64,000 bases of DNA from contig JAURMR010000026.1 of assembly GCA_030830565.1 (NCBI GenBank), positions 24,047-88,046 on the forward strand. The letters are read 5' to 3'. Positions 31,464 through 41,173 of this stretch are shown here, piece by piece (position 1 is the first letter of the stretch; each line of letters opens with the position of its first letter). Origin of the DNA: Acidimicrobiales bacterium (GTDB taxonomy: Bacteria; Actinomycetota; Acidimicrobiia; Acidimicrobiales; Acidimicrobilacustridaceae). The notes under the pieces were generated by a model, which was not told where the DNA came from, ran no database searches, and saw only the letters and a program-made list of their open reading frames with translations. The position numbers were made by a program, and so were the translations under genes.

Positions 31464-32407
31464 TGCAAACAATGAACGTTCTCGCTGGCATCGCGTTTGA
31501 TCCAGGTATCCGTGGTGTTCTTGTTGTCATGGTGGGCGTCGTTGTTCTCATGGGCTCCACCTATCTCCTCCTTGCGACCAACGTTGGCGCCCGCTTGGGG
31601 TTCCTTCTGGCGTTGACCGGACTCTTCGGATGGTTGGTGATTCTTACGATGATCTGGTGGCTTACGCCGCCGGCGATTGGTCCTCGCGGCAATCTTCCGT
31701 CGTGGAAACCGGTCGAGATCTACGTCAATGGCGGTTCCGATCAAGCCAAAACCGACGCGCTCGCTGGGCTGATCGATCCGGCCTCGTTGCCGAAGGCTGA
31801 TCAGATTCTTGCGGGAAACCCCGATCTGGCAAAGGAGTTCCCGAACGGGTTCACCCTCTCCGACCTCCAGACCAATAACCCTGCAATCGTCTCGCAGTAC
31901 CTTGATGCCGAAGCGCTGAATGGCTGGTCGTTAGTTGGCGCTGCGAATGCCGGTGAAGCACAAGCTGCTGCCGACCTCGAACTCGCTGCATCAGGTGTGT
32001 TCAAGAGCGCAACGGAGTACAAGAAACTCAACGTCTGGGACTACGGCGGCAAGCCAACCCTGAAGGACGATTGCCCTGATGGCGGCACGATCTGCCGAGT
32101 GCAGCACCGCATCACTTCGGCGCTCCAGATCAAGAACCCGAAGCACTACTCCGTCGTGCAGGTGCAAAAGGTGATTCCGCAACAGACGATTCCTGGTCAG
32201 GCACCGCCGATCCCGAAGGCCGATCCTTCGCAGCCAGTGATTTCTGTGGTGATGGTCCGCGACATTGGCAACGAGCGAGTTATTCCGTTCTTGTACTTCG
32301 TGATTTCGTTGACGCTTTTCATCATTTCTGCATGGGCCTTGCACAACCGTGACAAGGTGCTCATGAAGAACAAGGCGATGGCCGACGCCGCTTCGAAGGA
32401 GAGCTGA
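31463..32407 (+). CDS. Unrecognised membrane protein between the bc and nuo operons
   Basis: A 314-residue protein not assignable by eye. It has two N-terminal helices (about 17-38 and 45-67, with LTMIWWLTPP), a long extracytoplasmic domain with a Cys pair (DDCPDGGTICRV) and one C-terminal helix (about 277-295) ending in a basic tail. It overlaps the diheme cytochrome stop by one base and ends 5 bases before nuoA, so it physically links the two respiratory operons. It may be an accessory subunit of the bc complex or a docking protein for the cytochrome. It has no heme, Fe-S or copper motif. Confidence 0.75.
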   Translation: MQTMNVLAGIAFDPGIRGVLVVMVGVVVLMGSTYLLLATNVGARLGFLLALTGLFGWLVILTMIWWLTPPAIGPRGNLPSWKPVEIYVNGGSDQAKTDALAGLIDPASLPKADQILAGNPDLAKEFPNGFTLSDLQTNNPAIVSQYLDAEALNGWSLVGAANAGEAQAAADLELAASGVFKSATEYKKLNVWDYGGKPTLKDDCPDGGTICRVQHRITSALQIKNPKHYSVVQVQKVIPQQTIPGQAPPIPKADPSQPVISVVMVRDIGNERVIPFLYFVISLTLFIISAWALHNRDKVLMKNKAMADAASKES

Positions 32408-32412
32408 CCAGC

Positions 32413-32871
32413 GTGGGGCAGTATCTGCCGATCTTCGCGATGCTTGTGTTGGCGATCATTTTCGCCGCCGTGAGCCGCGTTGTTTCGCAACTCCTCGCGC
32501 CCCGTCGACCTTCCGAAGCCAAGTCGTCTCCGTACGAATGCGGCATCGTGCCCGACCAAGGTCCGCCGGAACGATTCCCGGTGAAGTTCTTTCTGGTCGC
32601 GATGATTTTCATCGTGTTCGACATTGAAATCATTTTCTTGTTCCCGTTTGCGGTTGTGTTTCGTTCTCTTGGTGGCTACGGAATCGCTGCGATTCTGATT
32701 TTCACCGCAGCAGTGTTCGAGTCATTCGTGTATCTCATCGGCAACGGCGCGCTTGACTGGGGTCCGGCCAAGCATCTGCGTCGTTCCGGTGTTGTTTCTC
32801 CTGCCCGTACAGCGACGAGCACAATCCGTCGCGTCGGCCTCGAAGGCCGTTCGACTGAAGAGGCCGCATAA
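32413..32871 (+). CDS. nuoA: NADH:quinone oxidoreductase subunit A (first complex I)
   Basis: A small three-helix membrane subunit of complex I near the quinone channel, 152 residues with a GTG start. Conserved points are YECGIVP after helix 1 and FDIEIIFLFPF in helix 2. The 35-residue basic C-terminal tail (RRSGVVSPARTATST) is longer than usual. It is the first of fourteen genes nuoA-N. Stop and nuoB start are adjacent. Confidence 0.95.
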   Translation: MGQYLPIFAMLVLAIIFAAVSRVVSQLLAPRRPSEAKSSPYECGIVPDQGPPERFPVKFFLVAMIFIVFDIEIIFLFPFAVVFRSLGGYGIAAILIFTAAVFESFVYLIGNGALDWGPAKHLRRSGVVSPARTATSTIRRVGLEGRSTEEAA

Positions 32872-33459
32872 GTGTCGAGCGAGACCAGGCCAACAGGCGG
32901 ACTCCTTGAGTCCGGACTTGAAGGACTTAGCCACAACTTCCTTACCGGCACGCTTGAAGAGCTCGTCAAGTGGGCCCGTCGCCACAGTGTGATGCCCGCC
33001 ACGTTCGGTCTCGCGTGTTGCGCACTCGAGATGATGGCGGCTGGTGGTCCCCACTACGACCTCTCGCGCTACGGCATGGAAACCTTCCGCGCTTCGCCTC
33101 GTCAGGCCGATCTCATGATCGTTGCCGGGCGCGTGTCACAGAAGATGGCTCCGGTTCTTCGCCAGATTTACGACCAGATGATGGAACCCAAGTGGGTTAT
33201 CTCGATGGGAGTGTGTGCATCTTCAGGCGGCATGTTCAACAACTACGCCATCGTGCAGGGCGTCGATCAGATCGTTCCGGTCGATGTCTACGCACCGGGT
33301 TGTCCACCATCACCCGAAACGCTCATGCACGCGATCCTCACGCTTCACGACAAGATCAAGACCGGTGAACTCACTCGCCGCAAGGGTGAAGGCCTTGGTT
33401 TGGTCGTTGAACAGATGGGTCCCTCAGGACCTGTGCCTGTCACCTTGGGTCAGGGCTGA
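32872..33459 (+). CDS. nuoB: NADH:quinone oxidoreductase subunit B (first complex I)
   Basis: A 195-residue subunit that holds cluster N2, the last Fe-S centre before quinone. The four ligands are C49, C50 ([11 protein letters not shown]), C115 (MGVCASSGG) and C144 ([10 protein letters not shown]). It has a GTG start directly after the nuoA stop. The residues after C115 (ASSGGMFNN) differ from the second copy (ANCGGPYWD) in this window, showing the two nuoB genes are distinct lineages, not a recent duplication. Confidence 0.96.
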   Translation: MSSETRPTGGLLESGLEGLSHNFLTGTLEELVKWARRHSVMPATFGLACCALEMMAAGGPHYDLSRYGMETFRASPRQADLMIVAGRVSQKMAPVLRQIYDQMMEPKWVISMGVCASSGGMFNNYAIVQGVDQIVPVDVYAPGCPPSPETLMHAILTLHDKIKTGELTRRKGEGLGLVVEQMGPSGPVPVTLGQG

Positions 33460-33461
33460 AC

Positions 33462-33992
33462 ATGACCGACATCGACGCCCAAGGTGGCGAGGCTGACACC
33501 CCAGCCGAGATCGCACCCGAGACCCTTTTCGACACCCTGCTGACTCGTTCACATGAGCAGCTTGTGTTGCATCCAATGCGAGAGAAGTACTCCTCTCTGC
33601 TCGCAACACTTCACAGTGCCGGATATCACTCCGTTATCGATTTGTGTGGAGTCGATTACCTCACAAACGATTCGCGCCAACTTCCCGAGGGCATTGAGCC
33701 GGAGCGTTTCGAAGTTGTGGTGAACCTCATCAACCACCGCGAACGTGCTCGACTTCGCTTACGAGTGCAGGTTCCTGAAACTGACCCTGTGCTTCCTTCG
33801 GCGTTCAATCTCTATCCCGGTACCGAAGCCATGGAACGTGAAACTTTCGACATGTTCGGCATCGCGTTCGATGGTCACCCTGACCTCACCCGAATCCTCA
33901 TGCCCGAGGACTGGATCGGACACCCGCTGCGCAAGGACTACGACGTAGGTCGAATTCCGGTGCAGTTCAAGGGCGCTCCCGCGAATCGTTGA
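33462..33992 (+). CDS. nuoC: NADH:quinone oxidoreductase subunit C (first complex I)
   Basis: A 176-residue peripheral-arm subunit with no cofactor. The family signature is near the C-terminus: [20 protein letters not shown] followed by [11 protein letters not shown]. An acidic N-terminal stretch ([12 protein letters not shown]) precedes it. It lies two bases after nuoB and 4 bases before nuoD. Confidence 0.95.
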   Translation: MTDIDAQGGEADTPAEIAPETLFDTLLTRSHEQLVLHPMREKYSSLLATLHSAGYHSVIDLCGVDYLTNDSRQLPEGIEPERFEVVVNLINHRERARLRLRVQVPETDPVLPSAFNLYPGTEAMERETFDMFGIAFDGHPDLTRILMPEDWIGHPLRKDYDVGRIPVQFKGAPANR

Positions 33993-33996
33993 TCTC

Positions 33997-35331
33997 ATGA
34001 CTGCAACTCACGAACTTCCTACGAATGTGAAGCAGACCTCCGAAGGCGGTCAAGAACTCACCTCAGCCGATGTTGTGGCTGCTGGCGAGCGACTCCGCGA
34101 ACTCGGGGCAGTTCTGCGCTTATCTGAGAACGACGCCCTCGTCGCCGAACGTGAACAGGTTTCCGACGACGAAACCATGATCATCAATATGGGTCCACAG
34201 CATCCGTCGACTCACGGTGTGTTGCGTCTCATGCTTGAGCTTCAGGGCGAGACCGTCCTTCGTTGTAAGCCCATCATCGGATACCTACATACCGGTATGG
34301 AGCGAACGGGCGAAGAACTCACCTATTTGCAGGGCCCCACCAACGTGACGCGCATGGATTACGCAGCGCCGTTGTTCACGGAACTTGCCTTCTCGCTCAC
34401 CGTTGAGAAGTTGCTCGACATCGAGGTGCCCGAGCGCGCGATCTGGATCCGCATGCTCATGACGGAGATGAATCGCATCTCTTCGCACCTGCTCTTCATG
34501 GCGACGAACGGCATGGATCTTGGGGCAGTGTCGATGATGCTTTACGGCTGGCGTGAACGCGAAGAAGCGCTTCGCTTCCTTCAGGAAGTCACCGGTCTGC
34601 GCATGAATCACAACTACATCCGTCCGGGTGGTGTCGCTGCCGATCTTCCCGACGGCTGGCGCGACGGTGTTCTGCGTCTACTGGACATGCTTCCTGGCCG
34701 CCTTGCGGAATACGACACGCTGCTTAACCAGCAGCCGATTTGGCGTGAACGACTTCAGGGTGTGGGCGCGATTTCTGCAGACGAATGTCTCGCTCTCGGA
34801 GTAACCGGACCGATCCTGCGTTCGACTGGTTACGACTGGGATCTTCGTCGCGATATGCCGTACCTCGCGTTCGACCAGGTGGACTTCGACGTAGTTGTCG
34901 GTTCGTATGGCGACTGTTTCGACCGTTACGCAATCCGCCTTGCGGAAATTCACGAGTCGATGAAGATCGTCCGTCAGTGCCTCGAAAAGATGCCGAAGGG
35001 CGACTACCGCATCCAAGACAAGAAAGTCACTCCGCCGCCGCGTGCGCGAATCGACGAGTCCATGGAAGCGCTCATCCACCACTTCAAGATCTTCACCGAA
35101 GGCTTCAAAGTTCCCGAGGGCGAGGCCTACGTTTCAATCGAATCGCCTCGCGGTGAACTCGGTTGCTACATCGTGAGCGACGGTTCATCGAAGCCGTACC
35201 GCATGCACGTTCGTGCCCCAAGTTTCGTGAACCTTCAAAGCCTTCCGCATCTCATGCACGGAAGCCTTGTTGCCGACGCCGTGGCCATCATCTCGAGCGT
35301 CGATCCCATCCTCGGGGAGGTCGATCGCTAA
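33997..35331 (+). CDS. nuoD: NADH:quinone oxidoreductase subunit D (first complex I)
   Basis: A 444-residue subunit that forms the quinone-binding cavity with NuoB. The core starts at INMGPQHPSTHGVLRLML near residue 64 and ends in EVDR. The quinone-head ligands His and Tyr are expected in GPQHPSTHG and in GYLHTGMERTGEELTYLQG. A 60-residue N-terminal extension is longer than in the second copy. The TAA stop overlaps the nuoE start by one base. Confidence 0.96.
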   Translation: MTATHELPTNVKQTSEGGQELTSADVVAAGERLRELGAVLRLSENDALVAEREQVSDDETMIINMGPQHPSTHGVLRLMLELQGETVLRCKPIIGYLHTGMERTGEELTYLQGPTNVTRMDYAAPLFTELAFSLTVEKLLDIEVPERAIWIRMLMTEMNRISSHLLFMATNGMDLGAVSMMLYGWREREEALRFLQEVTGLRMNHNYIRPGGVAADLPDGWRDGVLRLLDMLPGRLAEYDTLLNQQPIWRERLQGVGAISADECLALGVTGPILRSTGYDWDLRRDMPYLAFDQVDFDVVVGSYGDCFDRYAIRLAEIHESMKIVRQCLEKMPKGDYRIQDKKVTPPPRARIDESMEALIHHFKIFTEGFKVPEGEAYVSIESPRGELGCYIVSDGSSKPYRMHVRAPSFVNLQSLPHLMHGSLVADAVAIISSVDPILGEVDR

Positions 35332-35945
35332 TGGCTCGCCTTACGAACGACAACGTTGAACTCGCGCGCGAAATCATTGGCCGCTACCCGCGTCCGAAGT
35401 CTGCGCTCATCCCCTTGTTGCACCTTGCACAAGAACAAGACGGGTATCTCACCGACGACGCAATGGCGCATATCGGTGAACTCGTCGGCGTTTCATCTGC
35501 TGAAGTTCTCGGGACTGCATCCTTCTACGAGATGTTCAAGATGGAGCCTGTTGGCCGCTACATGGTCAATATCTGCACCAATATTTCGTGCCAGCTGCGC
35601 GGTGGCGAGGAACTTCTCGCTCACGCAGAAAAGACGCTCGGCATTCGCCCCGGACAAACAACCTCCGACGGTCTTTTCACTCTTGAAGACGTCGAATGCA
35701 TTGCAGCGTGCACCGAAGCTCCGTGCTTGCAGGTGAACTACCGCTACGAACACCGAATCTCGAACGAAGGCTTTGATCAACTCGTGAACGATCTTCGCGC
35801 CGGCCGTCGCACCGACGTTCCCGCACATGGTGTTCTTGCTGAAGTTCGTCAGCACATTCCAGAAGATCGTCGTGCAGGTGTTGTTACCCCTGAAGACAAA
35901 GATGTACCGGTCTGGATCTCAGCAGCGGGGGAGAGCAACCGATGA
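35331..35945 (+). CDS. nuoE: NADH:quinone oxidoreductase subunit E (first complex I)
   Basis: A 204-residue thioredoxin-like subunit with [2Fe-2S] cluster N1a. Ligands are C82 and C87 (NICTNISCQLRGG) and C123 and C127 (ECIAACTEAPC). With NuoF and NuoG it makes the NADH-oxidising module. It starts at ATG 35331, sharing its A with the nuoD stop. It overlaps nuoF by ATGA. No counterpart exists in the second complex I operon. Confidence 0.95.
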   Translation: MARLTNDNVELAREIIGRYPRPKSALIPLLHLAQEQDGYLTDDAMAHIGELVGVSSAEVLGTASFYEMFKMEPVGRYMVNICTNISCQLRGGEELLAHAEKTLGIRPGQTTSDGLFTLEDVECIAACTEAPCLQVNYRYEHRISNEGFDQLVNDLRAGRRTDVPAHGVLAEVRQHIPEDRRAGVVTPEDKDVPVWISAAGESNR

Positions 35946-37285
35946 TTACTGACGCCCCTCGCATCATTACGTCGCGTTTTGACAATGCCGACAGCTTCAC
36001 GCTTTCTGGTTACGAAGCAACAGGCGGCTACCAAGCGCTGCGCAAAGCGCTCGGAATGGGGCCGGCTGCAGTAGCTGACGAAGTCAAGACAGCGACACTT
36101 CTTGGCCGTGGCGGTGCAGGTTTCCCCGCTGGCGTGAAGTGGGGTCTTGCCCCAGAGAACGTGTGGCCTCGTTACCTCGTTGTCAACGGCGACGAGTCCG
36201 AACCGGGCACCTACAAGGATCGCCTCCTCATGGAGCGCGATCCTCACCAGCTCATTGAAGGCGTGCTGCTCGCGTGTTATGCGATCGGTTGCGGCCAAGC
36301 TTTCCTTTACGTGCGCGGCGAAATGCCGCTTGCTCAGGAACGCATCGCTGCCGCACTGAACGATGCCTACGCAGCTGGTTACATCGGCAAGAACATCCTT
36401 GGTTCAAACTTTTCCGTTGACATTGTTCTTTCTTGGGGTGCGGGCGCTTACATCGTGGGCGAAGAAACTGCACTCATCGAAAGTCTTGAAGGCAATCGCG
36501 GTATGCCGCGTCTGAAGCCGCCGTTTTTCCCGGCGGCCAAGGGTCTGTACATGCAGCCCACGATCGTGAACAACGTCGAGACGCTTTCGAATCTGCCCTG
36601 GATCGTTACCAATGGCGGTGAGGCATTCGCAGCACTTGGCGCAGAGACCTCACGCGGCACGCGCATGTTCGCTGTGTCCGGTCATGTGAAGAACCCTGGT
36701 GTGTTCGAGGTCGAATACGGCGTCACCACATTCCGCGATCTCATTTACGCCCCCCAGTACGCAGGCGGCATCCTCGGCGATCGCGCGTTGAAGGCGTATA
36801 TCCCCGGCGGCGCGTCGGCTCCTTGGTTCTTCGAAGAGCATCTTGATCTTCCGCTCGAGAAGGTCACTGTCGATCGTGCCGGTTCAATGCTTGGCTCTGG
36901 TGCTGTCGTCGTAATGGACGAAACCACCGACGCTGTTAAAGCGTGTCTTCGCGTGGTTCGTTTCTTTGCTCGCGAATCGTGTGGCAAGTGCGCACCGTGT
37001 CGCGAAGGAACAACGTGGCTCGAAAAAATTCTGCAACGAATCCAGGATGGTTACGGACGTCCCAGTGATCTCGATCTGCTCATGGATGTCTCTGACAACA
37101 TTTCTCCCGGAATCGCGTGGCCGCCGAAGCAGACAACAATCTGCCCGCTTGGTCCGTCGGCAGTGTCGCCCATCGCGTCGGCTCTGCAGCGTTTCCGTCC
37201 TGAGTTCGAAGCGCGTATTGCTCAGGCCGAAGAGGCTCGTCACTCGGTTCCCGTGAACATCTCGAAGGTGTCGTCGCATGGCTGA
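35942..37285 (+). CDS. nuoF: NADH:quinone oxidoreductase subunit F (first complex I)
   Basis: A 447-residue subunit that binds NADH and FMN. The glycine-rich nucleotide site is LLGRGGAGFPAGVKWG near residue 55, with VVNGDESEPGTYKDR for the flavin side. Cluster N3 cysteines are in ESCGKCAPCREGT (about 343-350) and QTTICPLG (about 400). It overlaps nuoG by 8 bases. Its presence makes this complex a standard NADH-using enzyme. Confidence 0.96.
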   Translation: MITDAPRIITSRFDNADSFTLSGYEATGGYQALRKALGMGPAAVADEVKTATLLGRGGAGFPAGVKWGLAPENVWPRYLVVNGDESEPGTYKDRLLMERDPHQLIEGVLLACYAIGCGQAFLYVRGEMPLAQERIAAALNDAYAAGYIGKNILGSNFSVDIVLSWGAGAYIVGEETALIESLEGNRGMPRLKPPFFPAAKGLYMQPTIVNNVETLSNLPWIVTNGGEAFAALGAETSRGTRMFAVSGHVKNPGVFEVEYGVTTFRDLIYAPQYAGGILGDRALKAYIPGGASAPWFFEEHLDLPLEKVTVDRAGSMLGSGAVVVMDETTDAVKACLRVVRFFARESCGKCAPCREGTTWLEKILQRIQDGYGRPSDLDLLMDVSDNISPGIAWPPKQTTICPLGPSAVSPIASALQRFRPEFEARIAQAEEARHSVPVNISKVSSHG

Positions 37286-39962
37286 GTCGGACGTGACCCC
37301 GATCGACGGCGTGGCCGTCGAAATCAATGGTGTTGAGGTCATCGCCCACAAGGGTGAACTCCTCATCGATGCTGCGGAACGCACTGGCACGTACATTCCG
37401 CGTTTCTGTTACCACGAGCGCATGAACCCCGTCGGCATGTGCAGGATGTGTTTGGTCGAGGTCGATACAGGTCGCGGTCCGGCACTCCAACCGAGCTGCA
37501 TGCTCGAGTGCACGCCTGGGATGAAGGCTGATACAGAATCCGCCGTCACCAAGAAGGCTCAAGACGGCATTCTTGAATTCCTGCTTGCGAATCACCCGCT
37601 TGATTGTCCGGTCTGCGATAAGGGCGGCGAATGCCCGCTTCAGGATCAGACCATGGCCTATGGCCCCGGCGAAAGCCGCTTCGTCGAAGAGAAGCGTCAC
37701 AAGGAAAAGCCGATTCCGATCAGCGACCTTGTGCTCCTCGACCGTGAGCGCTGCATCCTTTGCGACCGTTGCACACGTTTCGCGAAGGAAGTGGCTGGCG
37801 ATCCGCTCATTCACTTCATTCATCGCGGCAACAACACCGAAGTCAATACGTTCCCGGATGAACCATTCGCTTCGTACTTCAGTGGCAACACCGTTCAGAT
37901 CTGTCCGGTGGGCGCGCTTACGTCGTCGACCTACCGTTTCAAGGCTCGTCCCTGGGATCTTGAAACCACTGAATCAACATGTCAGACCTGTTCGGTTGGT
38001 TGTCGTATTTCAATCGACTCATCGCGCGATCAGGTGCAGCGTTTCGCCGGTGTCGACATTGATCCTGTCAACTGGGGTTGGCTGTGCGATAAGGGCCGCT
38101 TCTCCAGCGAAGTCGTAACGTCCGACGCTCGACTTTCCGAGCCGCTCGTGCGAGACGGTTCCGGCCTCGTTCCAGCCAAGTGGTCCGACGCGCTGAATCG
38201 TTTCGCGAAAGCGCTCGACAACGCGTCGTCGGCACAATCGATTGGTGTCATCGGAGGCTCACGTCTCACGAACGAAGACGCCTACGCATGGTCGAAGTTC
38301 TTTAAGGGTGTTCTCGCTACGGACAACGTCGATGCACAACTCGGCGACGGACTTCCCGCTCATGTCGTGCTCGGTCTCCCCAGCGCAACGATCGATGAAG
38401 TTTGCGCTCCCGGCGGCACGGTCTTGTTGCTTGGTCCTGATGTGAAGGAAGAACTTCCGGTTCTGTTCCTTCGTCTCCGCCACGCAGCAGTCGAAGATCG
38501 CGTCACCATCGTCGAGGTTTCACCCCGTTCCACTGGCGTTACTTCTCTCACGAAGGCATCAGTGCATCCTCGCCCGGGCGAAACGGCTGACGTTGTTGCT
38601 GCGCTCATGAGTTCGGCTGCCATCGATCGCGAGATCGCTGGTGTTGCGGCTGCAGAGCTCGAAGCCGCACGCGCCGCACTTGCCGCCGCAACGGGACCAA
38701 TCACTGTGGTGCTCGGTCGCGCATCGCTTGCTGAATCAGCAAGCGTCACTGTCGCCGCTGCTTCAGCCATTCTCGCCGCTCGTCCCGACACCACGTTCCT
38801 TTCGGCGCTTCGCCGCTCGAACGTGCGCGGTGCGCTCGACATGGGTCTTGCCCCGGGACTTCTTCCCGGTCGCGTCACCCTCGAAGACGGTGCTGAGTGG
38901 TACTCCGAAGTCTGGCCATCGATGCCGGCGGCGGTCGGGCTCGACACTGAAGGCATTCTTCGTGCCGCTGCGGACGGACGCATCGACGTCCTTGTTCTCC
39001 TCGGCGCCGATCCGCTTTCCGATTTCACCGATGCCGACCTTGCTGAACGTGGTCTCACTGGTGCGCGCACAGTGCTCTCTGTCGACACCGCACTCAATCC
39101 ATCAAGCAAGCGAGCCGACATTGTCTTGGCTGCGGCAGGTTTCGCCGAAAAGGCCGGCACCACCACCAACATCGAAGGCCGCGTCAGCACGTTGTCGCAG
39201 CGGGTTACGCCGCCAGGCACCGCACGCGCCGACTGGATGCTGGCTGCTGAGGTTTCAACCCGACTCGGAACCGACCTCGGTTTCGAAAGTTTCGGCGACG
39301 TGCTTGCTGAAATCTCTGCAGTCGCACCTGCCTACCTTGCACTCGACCAAGCCATTGCCGAAGGTTCACCCGATGGCGTCATGCTTCCGCTCGACGTTGT
39401 GGTCATCATTGATGAAGACGACGAGGACATTGTGATCGTCGATGAAACTGTCACCGTTTCACAAGACGGTGCCGAGGTCGATGTCACCGCCGATGTTGTC
39501 GTTGATGATGCCGACGCCGCTGACTCGGAAAGTACTGAAGGGCTGATCGAGATCATCGCTGACGACGCGGATGTTGCTGGCTCGATGCCTCCATTTGTGC
39601 AGTTCACCCCAATCCAGATGGTCACCGCTCCTCCGGTGGATTCCTACAGTTTCCGACTTGTCGCTTCTCGCAAGTTGTACGACCAGGGAACGCTGGTGCA
39701 GTCAGCGCCTTCACTGGCACCGCTTGCTCCAGGATCAACGGTCTCGCTGAACCCATGGGAATTCGATCGACTCGGAGTCGCCACGGGTGGCCGTGCAATC
39801 GTTCGCACCGCAAAGGCGTCGGTGAACGTCACCGTTCAGTCCGATTCAGGTGTGCCGCGTGGTGTGGCCGCAATGATCGTGAATCAGGCCGACGGTCGCG
39901 TGAGCGATCTTGTGTCTGCCGATGAACTCGTTGCAGAAGTCAGAATTGAGACTGCACCATGA
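37278..39962 (+). CDS. nuoG: NADH:quinone oxidoreductase subunit G (first complex I), with acidic insertion
   Basis: An 894-residue iron-sulfur subunit. From the N-terminus: a [2Fe-2S] ferredoxin domain (CYHERMNPVGMCRMCLVEVD), a His-Cys3 segment (CPVCDKGGECPLQDQ), [4Fe-4S] sites (CILCDRCTRFAKEV) and CQTCSVGCR, then a molybdopterin-oxidoreductase-like domain without catalytic use. Residues about 702-770 are an unusual acidic insertion rich in Asp, Glu and Val (IIDEDDEDIVIVDE and repeats), just before the C-terminal domain. Codon use there looks like the rest of the gene. It overlaps nuoH by ATGA. Confidence 0.95.
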   Translation: MAESDVTPIDGVAVEINGVEVIAHKGELLIDAAERTGTYIPRFCYHERMNPVGMCRMCLVEVDTGRGPALQPSCMLECTPGMKADTESAVTKKAQDGILEFLLANHPLDCPVCDKGGECPLQDQTMAYGPGESRFVEEKRHKEKPIPISDLVLLDRERCILCDRCTRFAKEVAGDPLIHFIHRGNNTEVNTFPDEPFASYFSGNTVQICPVGALTSSTYRFKARPWDLETTESTCQTCSVGCRISIDSSRDQVQRFAGVDIDPVNWGWLCDKGRFSSEVVTSDARLSEPLVRDGSGLVPAKWSDALNRFAKALDNASSAQSIGVIGGSRLTNEDAYAWSKFFKGVLATDNVDAQLGDGLPAHVVLGLPSATIDEVCAPGGTVLLLGPDVKEELPVLFLRLRHAAVEDRVTIVEVSPRSTGVTSLTKASVHPRPGETADVVAALMSSAAIDREIAGVAAAELEAARAALAAATGPITVVLGRASLAESASVTVAAASAILAARPDTTFLSALRRSNVRGALDMGLAPGLLPGRVTLEDGAEWYSEVWPSMPAAVGLDTEGILRAAADGRIDVLVLLGADPLSDFTDADLAERGLTGARTVLSVDTALNPSSKRADIVLAAAGFAEKAGTTTNIEGRVSTLSQRVTPPGTARADWMLAAEVSTRLGTDLGFESFGDVLAEISAVAPAYLALDQAIAEGSPDGVMLPLDVVVIIDEDDEDIVIVDETVTVSQDGAEVDVTADVVVDDADAADSESTEGLIEIIADDADVAGSMPPFVQFTPIQMVTAPPVDSYSFRLVASRKLYDQGTLVQSAPSLAPLAPGSTVSLNPWEFDRLGVATGGRAIVRTAKASVNVTVQSDSGVPRGVAAMIVNQADGRVSDLVSADELVAEVRIETAP

Positions 39963-41173
39963 ACATGCTCGGTGGTGATCCGCTTCTCTCTGGTCAAGTC
40001 GACCTAGCCGTCGTACTCATCGTCCTTCTGAAGGTCGTTGGCGTCTTCGCGTTCCTTCTGGTGGCGACCATGCTGATGATTTGGTTCGAACGAAAGGTTG
40101 TGGGCGACTTCCAAAACCGAGTCGGACCAAACACCGCTGGTCCGTTCGGCATCCTTCAGACGCTCGCCGATGGCATCAAGTTCTTCTTCAAGGAAGATCT
40201 CATTCCTGATCGCGCAGAACGGCGTGTCTTCATCCTTGCGCCGCTGCTCACAGTGGTACCTGCGTTCTTGTTGTTCACGATTGTTCCGTTCGGTGGCGAT
40301 TTCAGTAACGGTCACGACGGATCAGTCGAACTGTTCGGCCACACCACCTATCTGCAGCTTGCCGATCCTTCGATCGGTATTTTGTTCGCGCTCGCGATGT
40401 CATCCATCGCGGTTTACGGCGTGATGCTCGCCGGTTGGTCATCGGGCTCGAAGTACCCGCTTATCGGTTCAGTGCGCGCGTCAGCCCAGATGGTGTCGTA
40501 CGAAGCTGCACTTGGTCTGTCCGTGTGCGCCGTTGTACTCACCACCGGCACGCTCAGCACCCACGGCATCGTGATGGCGCAGGCGGGAAGCGGTTGGGGC
40601 GGATTCATTCCTCACTGGAATCTCATCGCGGCAGGCTTCGTACCGTTTGTGGTCTTCTTGCTTGCCAGCCAGGCCGAACTCAATCGTCCGCCATTCGATC
40701 TCGTTGAAGCAGAACAGGAACTCGTCGGTAGCTATCACACCGAATATTCCTCAATCCGCTTCGCTCTGTTCTTTGTTGCGGAGTTCATGAACTCCGTCAC
40801 CATGGCCGCAATTATTGTCACCTTGTTCTTGGGCGGCCCCGCTGGCCCCGCACTTCTCGGACCAGGTTGGCTCTGGGGAATCATTTGGTTCCTCCTCAAG
40901 ATGACTGCGTTCCTGTTCCTTTTCGTTTGGGTGCGCAGCACGCTCCCTCGTGTTCGTTACGACCAACTTATGGATCTTGGTTGGAAGGTGCTCATTCCGC
41001 TTTCGCTCGGATGGCTCCTCCTTCTTGCCACCTTCTGGGTGGCTCGCGATCAGCACTGGAATGGATTCGTCACGGTTGCCATTGGCGCTGTCGTTGGCCT
41101 GACTGGCTACGGCTTGCTCAAAGCAGCGATTGCAACCTCAAAAGCTCGCCGACTTGAAGGGGTGGTCGACTGA
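39959..41173 (+). CDS. nuoH: NADH:quinone oxidoreductase subunit H (first complex I)
   Basis: A 404-residue membrane subunit with eight or more helices that forms the quinone entry channel. Family motifs are ERKVVGDFQNRVGPN, GILQTLADGIKFFFKEDL and AELNRPPFDLVEAEQELV, which carries the conserved acidic residues of the proton path. The C-terminal helices extend about 50 residues beyond the usual length. It overlaps nuoG and nuoI by one to four bases. Confidence 0.96.
   Translation: MNMLGGDPLLSGQVDLAVVLIVLLKVVGVFAFLLVATMLMIWFERKVVGDFQNRVGPNTAGPFGILQTLADGIKFFFKEDLIPDRAERRVFILAPLLTVVPAFLLFTIVPFGGDFSNGHDGSVELFGHTTYLQLADPSIGILFALAMSSIAVYGVMLAGWSSGSKYPLIGSVRASAQMVSYEAALGLSVCAVVLTTGTLSTHGIVMAQAGSGWGGFIPHWNLIAAGFVPFVVFLLASQAELNRPPFDLVEAEQELVGSYHTEYSSIRFALFFVAEFMNSVTMAAIIVTLFLGGPAGPALLGPGWLWGIIWFLLKMTAFLFLFVWVRSTLPRVRYDQLMDLGWKVLIPLSLGWLLLLATFWVARDQHWNGFVTVAIGAVVGLTGYGLLKAAIATSKARRLEGVVD

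Noticed and set aside
38360..39220. 286-residue minus-strand frame inside nuoG
   Set aside because: Ser/Arg/Ala-rich shadow of nuoG in the complementary frame.
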